Below, one piece after another: positions 8,873-17,900 of a DNA stretch of 36,188 nt. Each line of letters begins with the position of its first letter. Position 1 is the first letter of the stretch. The translations under genes were made by a program, and so were the position numbers. Source of the stretch: Flavobacterium pokkalii (lineage in GTDB: Bacteria; Bacteroidota; Bacteroidia; Flavobacteriales; Flavobacteriaceae); the NCBI RefSeq assembly GCF_014596575.1, contig NZ_NASZ01000033.1, positions 1 through 36,188 on the forward strand, given 5' to 3'. The notes beneath the pieces were generated by a model. It did no database searches. It saw only the letters and a program-made list of their open reading frames with translations, and had not been told where the DNA came from.

Positions 8873-10723
8873 TTACCTTTTTAATGAAAAATGGCCTTTT
8901 ATGTTTTTACCATCTTCAAAAATCAGATAGAACCAATAATCATCAGCAGGAAGTAAATGACCGTTGAAAGTTCCGTTCCAATTCAGATTTGAGGAGTTGA
9001 ACTGTTTGAGGAGTTTTCCATAACGATCAAAAATAGCAATAGTAGCTTGGGGCAGTGTATTTAGGTTTTTTATGGTCCAGGTATCGTTAAAACCATCCGA
9101 ATTAGGAGTAAAAAAACGCGGATAATCTAAAATTATAAAAGGAAAAAGAATAGATTCACTACAATCGTTTTTATCTCTGGCATAAGCGGTATAGCTTCCG
9201 GCTGAAAGGTTAAAAAATTCGGGATTGTCCTGATAGAAATCTCCGTCGATAGAGAATTCGTAATTTCCGGAACCGCTGTATTCGATCACTGCCGTGTTAT
9301 TATTTCCGTCAAAATCATGAGTTTGAACTCCAGTTATGATTGCTGTTTGATTGGGAATATTGTCGTTTGAAATTTTCAAAGTTAATTTGGCATAATTTGC
9401 ACAATTATAGGAATTAGTGACTTTGGCAATGAGCGTTTGGTTTGGCGATTGGTTAATGTAATTTGAAGGATTCAGAATAGGATTGCTGTCAGATTGAGCA
9501 TCGCTACTATTTTCATAATAAATGACGTTGCTTAAAGTTGTGTCGTTGTTTTTTATAAAATCATCAGCCTGAGATAAATCAAAAACTTCTTTTCCGTCTC
9601 CGTCAAAATCGCAATGCATTAAGGTGTAATCGTTTAAAACAATTTCGGGAGTGTATTCTATTTTAATTTCATTGGAGGAAACACAGCCGGAAGGGGTTAG
9701 TGTTACTTCTACTTTGTAAGTTCCCGGCGCTGTTACGGTGTAGGACGGATTGGTTTCAGTAGTTAATAATACGCCGTCTTTGTACCATTTGTAATTAAAA
9801 GTAGCCGATAATTGGGTGTCGATTATATAGTTTTCACCAAAACATATCGCGTTATTGGTTGCTAATAATTTATCGGCTCCTAAGTCAATAACGGAGTTAA
9901 AACTCGCCGCTTCAATAAAAATTGCCGAATCATATAAAGGATTTCGGTCATCGGCAACCACTAATTTAATGTGATAAGTAGTTCCGGGAATAACATTAGT
10001 TCGCGAATTAAGAACTTTAGTTTGTCCGGCATAATTTATAGGGCTGGAATTGTTTGGTGTATTATTAAATTGTCCAAAAAAAGAGGCATTAGATGCAGTA
10101 CAGGATTTTACGTTTCCAAACGGATCCACAAATGCAATCGCCGGATGAATATTAGTGGAAGAAACCGGAGTTGTCGAATTTGGAATCACGGCTAAATTCC
10201 GGTAAGGATTAGTGCTGTTTTTTTCTTTGATTAAAAAAGCAAAACCATCCGAAAAACGGCAAGGATAATCATCCTGATACTCATTAGAAGCAAAAAGATA
10301 ATTAAAGCTAATGGCATTAGTTTGAGGAGTAAAATCAAATTCTAAAACAGTCGCATTTACCGAATTGATATTTAACGTTTGATCCAAATCAGTATCGCCA
10401 AGCCAGGAATCGCTTCCTTCTCCGGGAGTTCTTACAAATGGTCCTGCCGATTGCGTACTGCTCCAACTGCTCAATACAATCCCGGATTGAAACGGAAAGT
10501 TAGCCGAGCTGTTACTAAAGGTTCCATAGCTGTTTTTACCAGAAGTAAAAGTATCGCCGCTAACTGATTCATTGGCAATTTGCAGACAGGAGCTGTTTTG
10601 GGTGAGTAAGTTTACCAGTTCGGCGGCGTTTTTAGTGTCGTCAATAGTAATGCTTTGTGCCCGCAATTGCAGGCTGAAATGGTGTAAAAACAAACAGAGA
10701 ATTATAGTTCTTGCGACTTTCAT
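8873..10723 (-). CDS. T9SS type-B cargo protein with choice-of-anchor L domain
   Basis: 616 residues. Signal peptide about 1-22 (MKVARTIILCLFLHHF, cleavage near LRAQ). Residues about 23-275 fit the choice-of-anchor L domain: ITIDDTKNAAELVNLL, FPFQSGIVLSSW, LEFDFTPQ, SFNYLFASNEYQDDY and SDGFAFLI. A PKD/Ig-like module follows (about 278-345), then linker repeats, and the type-B sorting domain at about 530-616 (FFTPNSDGFNDTW, IFDRYGKLL, WNGTFNGH, KGHFSLKR). The tail is closely related to that of the adhesin 30 bases downstream, so both should use the same T9SS route. It follows the CheY-like regulator at 10787 on the same strand. Its first codons form one arm of a 17-bp inverted repeat with the 5' flank, so start-site access may be controlled. 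Confidence 0.9.
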   Translation of the reverse strand: MKVARTIILCLFLHHFSLQLRAQSITIDDTKNAAELVNLLTQNSSCLQIANESVSGDTFTSGKNSYGTFSNSSANFPFQSGIVLSSWSSTQSAGPFVRTPGEGSDSWLGDTDLDQTLNINSVNATVLEFDFTPQTNAISFNYLFASNEYQDDYPCRFSDGFAFLIKEKNSTNPYRNLAVIPNSTTPVSSTNIHPAIAFVDPFGNVKSCTASNASFFGQFNNTPNNSSPINYAGQTKVLNSRTNVIPGTTYHIKLVVADDRNPLYDSAIFIEAASFNSVIDLGADKLLATNNAICFGENYIIDTQLSATFNYKWYKDGVLLTTETNPSYTVTAPGTYKVEVTLTPSGCVSSNEIKIEYTPEIVLNDYTLMHCDFDGDGKEVFDLSQADDFIKNNDTTLSNVIYYENSSDAQSDSNPILNPSNYINQSPNQTLIAKVTNSYNCANYAKLTLKISNDNIPNQTAIITGVQTHDFDGNNNTAVIEYSGSGNYEFSIDGDFYQDNPEFFNLSAGSYTAYARDKNDCSESILFPFIILDYPRFFTPNSDGFNDTWTIKNLNTLPQATIAIFDRYGKLLKQFNSSNLNWNGTFNGHLLPADDYWFYLIFEDGKNIKGHFSLKR

Positions 10724-10756
10724 AGTCTTACAAAGTTACTATAATTCTCTGTTTTT
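10692..10756 (-). promoter_or_regulatory. 17-bp perfect inverted repeat enclosing the adhesin start codon
   Basis: AAACAGAGAATTATAGT (10692-10708) is the exact reverse complement of 10738-10754. The 29-base loop holds the ATG (10721-10723). On the minus strand the 3' arm encodes residues 6-10 of the signal peptide and is followed by G and five U, so for transcripts reading through from the upstream regulator it looks like a terminator or attenuator. A nested 5-bp pairing (ACTTT with AAAGT) can place the ATG in a small loop. The hairpin itself is seen directly; its function is inferred. Confidence 0.6.
10731..10738 (-). promoter_or_regulatory. -7 box of the choice-of-anchor L adhesin
   Basis: The minus strand reads TAACTTTG, matching TAnnTTTG, seven bases before the ATG. 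Transcription from here would begin about at the start codon and would lack the 5' arm of the surrounding inverted repeat. No TTG at the usual spacing was found, so support is moderate. Confidence 0.45.
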
Positions 10757-10786
10757 AAGAAGCGTACTTTTCTTTTAAAAAAGGCT

Positions 10787-11194
10787 TTATTTTACTTCAT
10801 TTTCAAATAATAAGGTCGCTTTTTTTAGTTTTTCGGAGTTGATGGGTTTTACAATGTAATTGGTTACCATCGGGTATTTTTTTGTCATTTCTAAATCGCA
10901 GGGATCAATGGAAGAGGAAACAATAAAAACGACAATCTTTTTGCCAAATGAAATTTGATTTAGTTCGTCTAAAAACTGCCAACCGTCCAAAACGGGCATG
11001 TTCAAATCTAATAAAATAACATCCGGAAGTTTGGATAAATCAGAGGTGTTTTTTTTGAGTTCGTCTAAAGCGGTTTGAGGATTATGAAATGCAGTTATTT
11101 CTTCGCAAAAATTATTTTTTGTGATAATCATACTCATTAACCTAATTGATAATTGGTCGTCATCAATAATGTAAGTAAGTTTATTTTTCATCAA
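10787..11194 (-). CDS. Single-domain (CheY-like) response regulator, second copy
   Basis: 135 residues, one receiver domain. Acidic residues DDD are at 11-13, phosphoacceptor Asp63 in LLDLNMPVLDGW, Ser cluster SSS at 93-95 and Lys116 in VKP. There is no DNA-binding output domain. Its start overlaps the 3' end of the upstream histidine kinase by 14 bases, so the pair is translationally coupled and presumably cognate. It matches the regulator at 269-667 in length and motifs, suggesting duplication. The gene next downstream on the same strand is a T9SS adhesin, 63 bases away across a hairpin and a possible promoter, so a regulatory link is possible but unproven. Confidence 0.93.
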   Translation of the reverse strand: MMKNKLTYIIDDDQLSIRLMSMIITKNNFCEEITAFHNPQTALDELKKNTSDLSKLPDVILLDLNMPVLDGWQFLDELNQISFGKKIVVFIVSSSIDPCDLEMTKKYPMVTNYIVKPINSEKLKKATLLFENEVK

Positions 11195-12608
11195 AATAGA
11201 GTTTAAATGTACTGCCTAATCCTTCGGTGCTTTCTAATTCAATTTTTCCATTCATGGCTTCAATTTGATTTTTAACAATAAATAAACCTATGCCTTTTGC
11301 ATCATCATTTCCATGAAAAGTTTTGTACATGCCAAAAAGTTTGTGTTTGTGTTTTTCGGTGTTAATTCCTAAACCATTGTCTTTAAAAAGAATAATGTGA
11401 TAGTTTTCCTGGTTTTGATAACTTATTTCCAATCGCGGAATCCGTTCAGGAGATTGGTATTTAATGGCGTTAGTCACTAAATTTTGCAGCATATTTTCTA
11501 AGTAAGCCGGAATTACATTAATGTTTAAATCGCCGGGAATATCCTGTGTAATGGCAATTTTGTTATGAAAAAGGCTGCTAACTTTTTCAATTTCCGACTT
11601 CAAATGAACACTGGTTTTGTTAATATTGCTATTTTTTTGAATAGTAATTACCTCGTTTAAGTTTTCTACGGTTTCAGCCAGTTTTTCGGTTCCTTCTTTA
11701 AACATATCGATGAAGGTGAGCTTTTCATTGATATCGTCGGTGTTTTCGATAACGTCCAAAACCATCTGTAAATTACTGGTGTGGGAACGAATATTATGAG
11801 AAACAATATGCGTAAAATTCAGTAATTTATTGTTTTGCTGACTGGTCACTTCTAACAATTCTTTGAGTTCTATTTCTTTCTCTTTAGTAGCTGTTATATC
11901 TCTGCCAATAGCAATGAATTTCGAACAAATTCCGTTTTCGTTAAAAACAGGAGTAATGTTTAATTCGAACCAGTATTTTTGATTTTGTTTGTCAAAATGA
12001 TGAAAAACTACTTTAGTCGCTGTTTTTTGCTGAATGGATTGCGAAATTTTATTTAAGGTTTCACTATTTATTTGGGGCGAAAAACAGAAAAAATCAGGTT
12101 TTTTTCCAATGATTTTCGGCAAAGTTGAACCACTTAATTTCATATAAGCCTGATTTGCCCAAATGGCTTCTCCTTCGGCATTGGTTATAATTATACTATC
12201 CGTGGTTTCAGAACCAATGAGTGATAATAGACAGAGGTCTTTTTCGATGTCTTTGGGTTGATTTACGCCTTTAAAAGTCCCGTGAATTCTGCTAATTTGA
12301 TTTTGAGCCAATTCAATTTGGCAAATGCATTCCAACAGTTTAATGGTTTTATTAGCCGTAATAATTTGTATTTTTCCAAAACTGGGAACGTCGTTTTTAA
12401 ATGCTTCATTAATAATTGTTTTAAAAGCAATGAAATTTTTCCGGTTAATAAAGTGAGTGCAATTTTTAAAATTTGGAATAAAATCTTCGTTGACTTCAAA
12501 TAGTTCTCTGGTTTTTGCGTCCCAGGAAATTGTATTTGTGTTTAAGTTGATAGCCCATTTTCCAATTTCAAAAGATTCTTTAGTATAAACTTCCTGTTTA
12601 GTTTTCAT
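11181..12608 (-). CDS. PAS sensor histidine kinase, second copy
   Basis: 475 residues from the chosen ATG (start of MKTKQEVYTKESFEIG). The frame stays open to an ATG at 12761, which would add 51 mostly hydrophobic or basic residues from very AT-rich DNA. The shorter start is preferred because it sits just before the first PAS-like fold, but the longer form would give a membrane anchor. Two PAS-like domains follow (FEIGKWAINL to TFKGVNQ; DSIIITNAEGEAIWAN to AIGRDITATKEKE). Then come the H-box VSHNIRSHTSNL, N box NAIKYQ, G1 DNGLGIN and G2 KGIGLFIV. It overlaps its CheY-like partner by 14 bases. It is related to the kinase at 669-2381. Confidence 0.88.
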   Translation of the reverse strand: MKTKQEVYTKESFEIGKWAINLNTNTISWDAKTRELFEVNEDFIPNFKNCTHFINRKNFIAFKTIINEAFKNDVPSFGKIQIITANKTIKLLECICQIELAQNQISRIHGTFKGVNQPKDIEKDLCLLSLIGSETTDSIIITNAEGEAIWANQAYMKLSGSTLPKIIGKKPDFFCFSPQINSETLNKISQSIQQKTATKVVFHHFDKQNQKYWFELNITPVFNENGICSKFIAIGRDITATKEKEIELKELLEVTSQQNNKLLNFTHIVSHNIRSHTSNLQMVLDVIENTDDINEKLTFIDMFKEGTEKLAETVENLNEVITIQKNSNINKTSVHLKSEIEKVSSLFHNKIAITQDIPGDLNINVIPAYLENMLQNLVTNAIKYQSPERIPRLEISYQNQENYHIILFKDNGLGINTEKHKHKLFGMYKTFHGNDDAKGIGLFIVKNQIEAMNGKIELESTEGLGSTFKLYFDEK

Positions 12609-12914
12609 AAATTGGCATAGTAAAGAATTGTTTTTAAGGATTGATTTGTGGGGGTATCTTTTGTGTAAAAATTGTATTCTTTTAATGATTTGTATTAGGT
12701 ATAAATACTTATAAAAAGTATTCAGAAAAATAAAAATACTTAAGAATACCAGTGCGAACAAATAAAATCGATGAACGACATGCTTTTTTTTACTTAATTT
12801 TAACTTTACCCAAAAGACGTTTTTTTAGATGTTGATAACCAGTAATTAAGCGGTTTTTGGGTTGTTAAGTGTTTTTTTTGTAAATTCAGGTTTTCTCAAA
12901 CTTTTCGCCTGATT

Positions 12915-12942
12915 TTGCTTTCAAATAATTAATGTAAATTTG
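12915..12942 (+). promoter_or_regulatory. Complete Bacteroidota promoter of the kinase-fold gene
   Basis: TTG (12915-12917), 17 bases, then TAAATTTG (12935-12942), fitting both the -33 and -7 consensus. It ends 17 bases before the ATG at 12960. This is one of the two best-formed promoters in the window. Confidence 0.7.
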
Positions 12943-12959
12943 CATAAATACCAGCATAC

Positions 12960-14024
12960 ATGAGTGAGATTTCTCCGTTGTTTAAAAAACCAACATACCC
13001 CATCAATAATTTTCTTTTTGATTATTTAGAACGTTTTGACCGGATTTCAAAAGTGGCGATTGCTTATGACGATTTGCTGCGTTTTTCGGGTTCTGTCAAT
13101 GTTTATGATAAAAATGATAATGACACTTTATGGGCAAGAGTTTTTTATAATGAATATGAAAGAAATGAGATAGATTTAACCTTAAAAAAAATCTATTCCT
13201 TACTGCATTCCGACGGGAATTTGGACATTATTAAATTCCTGAATGTCGATGCTATTGATTATTGTACTTTTGGAAATTCGAAACCTTTTCGAATAAAAGT
13301 GCGTAATGTGCTGAATGATAATTATGTTCATTTTTATATTAAAAAAGCCGATGCTTCCCGAATTTACGGTTTGGAATTAGAACATATTTTGTCGCCGGAT
13401 AAAATTAATTTTTTGGTGTATGGCGATACTTTAATTGAGGAACATATTATAGGAATTCCGGGAGATGTTTTTATGGAAACGGCTCTTCAAAACTGTTCAG
13501 AACATGAAAAGGCTCAAATTGCAAAAGAATTTGTCAAATTCAACGAGCGTTGCATGATTCGGCTTTTGGGCGATATGCGCGCTTATAATTATGTGATTGT
13601 TCCTATTCACGATTTTGATCAGGTGGTTTATAAAATTCGGGCAATCGATTTTGACCAGCAATGTTACGAAGGGAATTTTAAGATTTATCGTCCGCAATTT
13701 TTCAAAGAAAATTTCCCAATGATTCAATTAATTAAGGAGAAATTACAGGATAGTTCTATCGAGCAATATAAAAATGAAGAGCGAGCAGCTCTGGCCAAAA
13801 GAATTCTTTCTGCCGAAACCCGAATTCAAAAAATTCTCCGCATCATGGCTAATGATACCATTGCACCCGAAGCACATATCAAACAATTAAAAATGGAATT
13901 GTATCGTTATACCAATGATTTGAATTTTAAAAATGCCACAAGTATGGGCTATTTGTTGAGTGCCGCTTTTAAATATGTTACCCGAAATTTCAAACATCCC
14001 GACTTATTTAAGCCTGGTTTTTAA
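12960..14024 (+). CDS. Uncharacterised protein with protein-kinase-like fold signature
   Basis: 354 residues, no signal peptide or membrane segment, so cytoplasmic. I do not recognise a named family. The order of motifs resembles a protein-kinase-like fold: Lys128/129 in HFYIKKAD (beta-3 Lys position), Glu139/141 in YGLELEHIL (alpha-C position), a hinge-like FLVYGDTLIEEHIIG (151-165), GDMRAYN at 204-210 (Asp205 and Asn210, as in HGDxxxxN loops), and AIDFDQQ at 229-234 (Asp230, metal-binding position). The last ~100 residues are helical and basic. An aminoglycoside-phosphotransferase- or HipA-like enzyme is possible; the substrate is unknown. It is followed after 10 bases by an exported protein, probably cotranscribed. 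Confidence 0.7.
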   Translation: MSEISPLFKKPTYPINNFLFDYLERFDRISKVAIAYDDLLRFSGSVNVYDKNDNDTLWARVFYNEYERNEIDLTLKKIYSLLHSDGNLDIIKFLNVDAIDYCTFGNSKPFRIKVRNVLNDNYVHFYIKKADASRIYGLELEHILSPDKINFLVYGDTLIEEHIIGIPGDVFMETALQNCSEHEKAQIAKEFVKFNERCMIRLLGDMRAYNYVIVPIHDFDQVVYKIRAIDFDQQCYEGNFKIYRPQFFKENFPMIQLIKEKLQDSSIEQYKNEERAALAKRILSAETRIQKILRIMANDTIAPEAHIKQLKMELYRYTNDLNFKNATSMGYLLSAAFKYVTRNFKHPDLFKPGF

Positions 14025-14034
14025 ATTTAATTTT

Positions 14035-14907
14035 ATGATAAAAAAAATAGTACCTCTTGTATTATTCTCGTCTTTGATTGCTTTTTGTCAAAGAGACGCA
14101 AGTGTTTTAACGGAACTGTATTTGTTGCCAAAACAATTAAAAGAAGTTTCCGGGATTGTTTTTAGTGAAAGTTCAAATTTAATCTGGAGTTTGGAAGACA
14201 GTGGTAATGCCAATGTCATTTACGGATTGGACGAAAATGGAAAATTAGAAAAAAGCATAACTATCTCTCAAACCGAAAATGTCGATTGGGAAGATATAAC
14301 GAAAGACAAATTGGGGAATTTGTACATAGGTGATTTTGGTAATAATGATAATGAACGACAGGATTTGGCTATTTATAAAATTGCAAAAGATTCTTTGAAA
14401 AATCAAAGTGTAATTCCTGCCTATAAAATCAGTTTTGTGTATCCGGAACAAACGGAATTTCCACCTAAAAAGAGCAAACTTTTTTATGATGTAGAGTCTT
14501 TTATCGAATATCAAAACAATTTTTATTTGTTTACCAAAAACAGAAGTAAAGGTTTTGACGGAACTACTTTGTTATATAGAATCCCAAATAAATCAGGAGC
14601 GCATCAGGCGCAATTATTAGGGGAATTTAAAGCGGACGGCGATTTTCAAAATGCCGCCATAACCAGTGCCGCCATTAGTCCTGACGGCAAAAAAGTGGTT
14701 TTGTTAAGTCATAGTCAATTATGGATTTTTGAAAATTTTACCAGCGATAATTTTTTCTCGGGAAAAGTAAAAAATATTCAACTGAATCATTTTTCCCAAA
14801 AAGAAGCCATTTGTTTCAAAGACAATAAAACGCTTTTAATTGCCGATGAAAAAGTAAAGAAAACAGGAGGGAAGCTTTATCAGCTGGATTTGAATACTAT
14901 TGATTAG
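14035..14907 (+). CDS. Exported protein, probable beta-propeller
   Basis: 290 residues from the chosen ATG, which opens a signal peptide (MIKKIVPLVLFSSLIAFCQ). An in-frame ATG at 13960 would lie inside the preceding gene and bury the signal peptide, so it is rejected. The body has repeated strand-rich blocks such as KEVSGIVFSESSNLIWSLED, DITKDKLGNLYIGDFGNN, AAISPDGKKVVLLSHSQLWIF and CFKDNKTLLIADE, typical of a propeller (SdiA-regulated or NHL-like). No enzyme motif was recognised. The Cys near the cleavage site is not in a good lipobox. The stop codon interlocks with that of the convergent gene at 14904. Confidence 0.75.
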   Translation: MIKKIVPLVLFSSLIAFCQRDASVLTELYLLPKQLKEVSGIVFSESSNLIWSLEDSGNANVIYGLDENGKLEKSITISQTENVDWEDITKDKLGNLYIGDFGNNDNERQDLAIYKIAKDSLKNQSVIPAYKISFVYPEQTEFPPKKSKLFYDVESFIEYQNNFYLFTKNRSKGFDGTTLLYRIPNKSGAHQAQLLGEFKADGDFQNAAITSAAISPDGKKVVLLSHSQLWIFENFTSDNFFSGKVKNIQLNHFSQKEAICFKDNKTLLIADEKVKKTGGKLYQLDLNTID

Positions 14908-17900
14908 AATCCAAATCCAAGTCCGAAAGCAATTCGCGCTTCTTCGTTTACTGTTGCTTTAAAATAGCTCAATCTTGCCGTAACGGTATTGACTCCGTTA
15001 AGCCATAAACCGCCGCCTACAGCCTGATGCCATTGGTTAGAATCTTCGCCATCAAGCCAAACTCTTCCATAGTCATATCCGCCAAAAATTCCGTAAGACA
15101 TCGGTACAATACTATTTTTGATTTTTCCGACAGTGAAACGAATATCACTGCTTTGAAAGAAAGATTGATTTCCTAAAAAACGTTGATTTCTAAAACCTCT
15201 TAAATCATAATCACCACCTAAAGCAGCTCCCTGATAGAATTCGAAATTATTGTTCAAAATAGCTTTCGCTTTTAGCAGTGTAGCCAAAACTAATTTTCCC
15301 TGACGGTCTATTTTGTGATTGAAATTGATTTTAGATTCTAAGGTTGGAAAATTTTGTTTGCTGTTTGTAAGGTTCATTTTCCAGTTGGCCGCCATCATAA
15401 AACCCATTCCCATCGTAGGAAGTGAGGTGTTGTCATAATTTTCATAACTGTACTGCATCGTTGCGCCGGCAAATTGCTGATTTTTAAAAATATCAGGATT
15501 TACAATGTTCGGAATGGCAATAAAGCGCCCCAGTGTGTTTTCTACATCAAAATTTTCATAGGCAATTTGAAAACTTAAAGTGCTTCCAAAACGACCAATT
15601 CGTTCGATTTTCGGAGCAAACTTCACCATACTTACATGAACCCGATTGTAGTTCATCCCGTTGATTTCATCCGAATTAGCAGTGTTGTTTCCAAAACCAA
15701 AATAATTAATGGCAAAATTAGGACTGGTAAATTGAGAATCCAGTCTAAAATTCCATTTTCCAATCATTTTTGGAACATCTAAATGGTAGTTCAGTTCAAA
15801 ACCATCCGTAGCAAAAAAGTAATTGGCTTTAAAGGTATGGCGCAAAGTGTAAGGGTTTTGTTTAAAATGATTTACAGTATAATTGGCAACAATGCCCAGT
15901 TTAACACCGTCATCCGGATTATAACCTATTCCCGGCAAACCGGAAAAAGCATTGTATTTTGGTTTTTGATAATTGTAAAAATTGGTTTCGTAATCGTTAG
16001 TCAATAATTTTTTGGTTTTAGAATCGATATCAAAACTGTTCTTTTTGGTTTTAAAATCAATAATACGGATGTTTTTCCCGTTAGAAATCGTATAATTATC
16101 GTGATTTTGACCTCCAATTAGTTTGATTTTTATGACGGATTTTTGGGCGTTATTGAATTCAAAAATATCTTCATCATCCAAACCGTAAATCCAGATGTTT
16201 TTGGTGGTTTTTTTGTGGAATGTTTTGGTGTAAACCAATTCTTTTCCTTCTTTTTTTATTCTGAAAACGGAAATTGAAACTTCATTTTTGGATAGTGGTT
16301 TAATATCAAAAAGGTCTTTTTTGTTGGTGCCAACAATCAGTACGGTTTTTTGTAAAACCCTGTTGTATTCCGTCGCATATTTATTTAATTGTGCTTTTCT
16401 GCTTTTTAATTTTTCAATAATTGAAGAGATGGTTTTATCCTGAATTTCTTTTGGAAGATTGTTAAAAGCAGCTTCAATTGCCGTATCGCTTAGATTTTCC
16501 TGAATGAATTTTGCCTGAGCAATCCAATCGTTTGCGGATGCTTTTTTCAATAAAGCTAAATCCAACGGATAAGGTTCTCTATTGAACCATTTTACATTTT
16601 TAATGTCATTTTTAAAACTTTGCATGTGTCGCAGCGCCGGAATATTCATTAGTAAAGACAATAAAGTACCGTCGTATTTAGAAAATGCTTGATCGCGATC
16701 GCGGGGAATAGGTTTGTAAATTACTTGATCTCCAATTTTGTATTCCGCCCAGCGCCATTGGTCATAATGACGGTCCCAGTCGCCAATGAGCATGTCAAAC
16801 AAGCGGGCTTTGATGTATTCGGCTTCGTCAATGCTGTATTTTTCGTCTTTTTGTAAATTTTCTAATAAATCGTATGTTCCGATAATCGCTTCCGGTTTTC
16901 CAAAACTTTTAAGGTCTTTTTGGCTGTCAGAAGGTCTTTCTTCAACCAGATACAATTCATTTCCAAAATCAGCATTGAATTCGCCCAAAGTTTTTTGTTT
17001 TGGAATATAATAAAGTTTGGGATTACTGTGCAAAACACCAATTGGGTCGGCTAAATTTCCAATTGCTAAAGGTGTGTAAGGATGTGAAGTGGTGTAAAAA
17101 TCGTAAAGGAAATTTTCGGCGTAGGTGTTTTTAAATTCGTTTTCTACATATTGATCTTTGAATGCTACACTTTGCAAAAAGCGGCTGACACTTTTTTTCA
17201 AAGCACGCATAACGTATTCTTTTCCGTCAGAATCTTCCAGTCGGAGCGATTTAGACTGATGACCACCACCGGCTCTCAGTGGATTTACACCGCCAAAAAG
17301 AGTGTCTAAAGCAACCACAGGGACATCAATTAAAGTACTATAATAATCACGATAATGTTTTCCAAAAAGGAAATTATGTAACATGCTTTTGCGCGTCATT
17401 TCGTCATTATAAACAGATGATTTGGTTGTTTTGGTAAATGAAGTTGCGTAATTATTTACGATTGTTTTTTGTGGTTCTAAAAGTGTTTTTTGAAACAAAA
17501 TTTTGTTCTCATTGTTTTCCATTCCAAAAAACTGAACAACTGTTTTTCCATTTGTAAAAACAGTTAAAGTGGCAAATCCGTTGTTTCCATACGAAAAATC
17601 ATTAGGGAAAACGGCTCTTGCGGCTTCTGATTTAGAACCGGCGCCGCTGATGATTTGTTTAATATTTTCGTTTTCTATGTATTGCAAATTATGGTCGTGT
17701 CCCGAAACTACAATTACATTTTTCTGATCCTGCAAAAGGGTTTTAATTCTTTTTGCTAAAATTTGGTATTGTTTGTTTTGGATGTCCTGCGGACTCACGC
17801 CAGAAGTTTTTCGTAAAAGATTGACAAAGGAACCAATTACGGGCAACGGAATTTTTTGTTCCAAAGGGAAAAGTTGCTTTTCAAGCGAAAACTGCCCGCC

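Noticed and set aside
8856..8874. AAATAA/TTATTT inverted repeat between the two adhesins
   Set aside because: All A/T, 6 bp, no U-run; not convincing as a terminator, so the adhesins are treated as cotranscribed.
12609..12761. N-terminal extension of the second histidine kinase
   Set aside because: Hydrophobic and basic residues from very AT-rich DNA before the first PAS-like fold; kept only as an alternative start.
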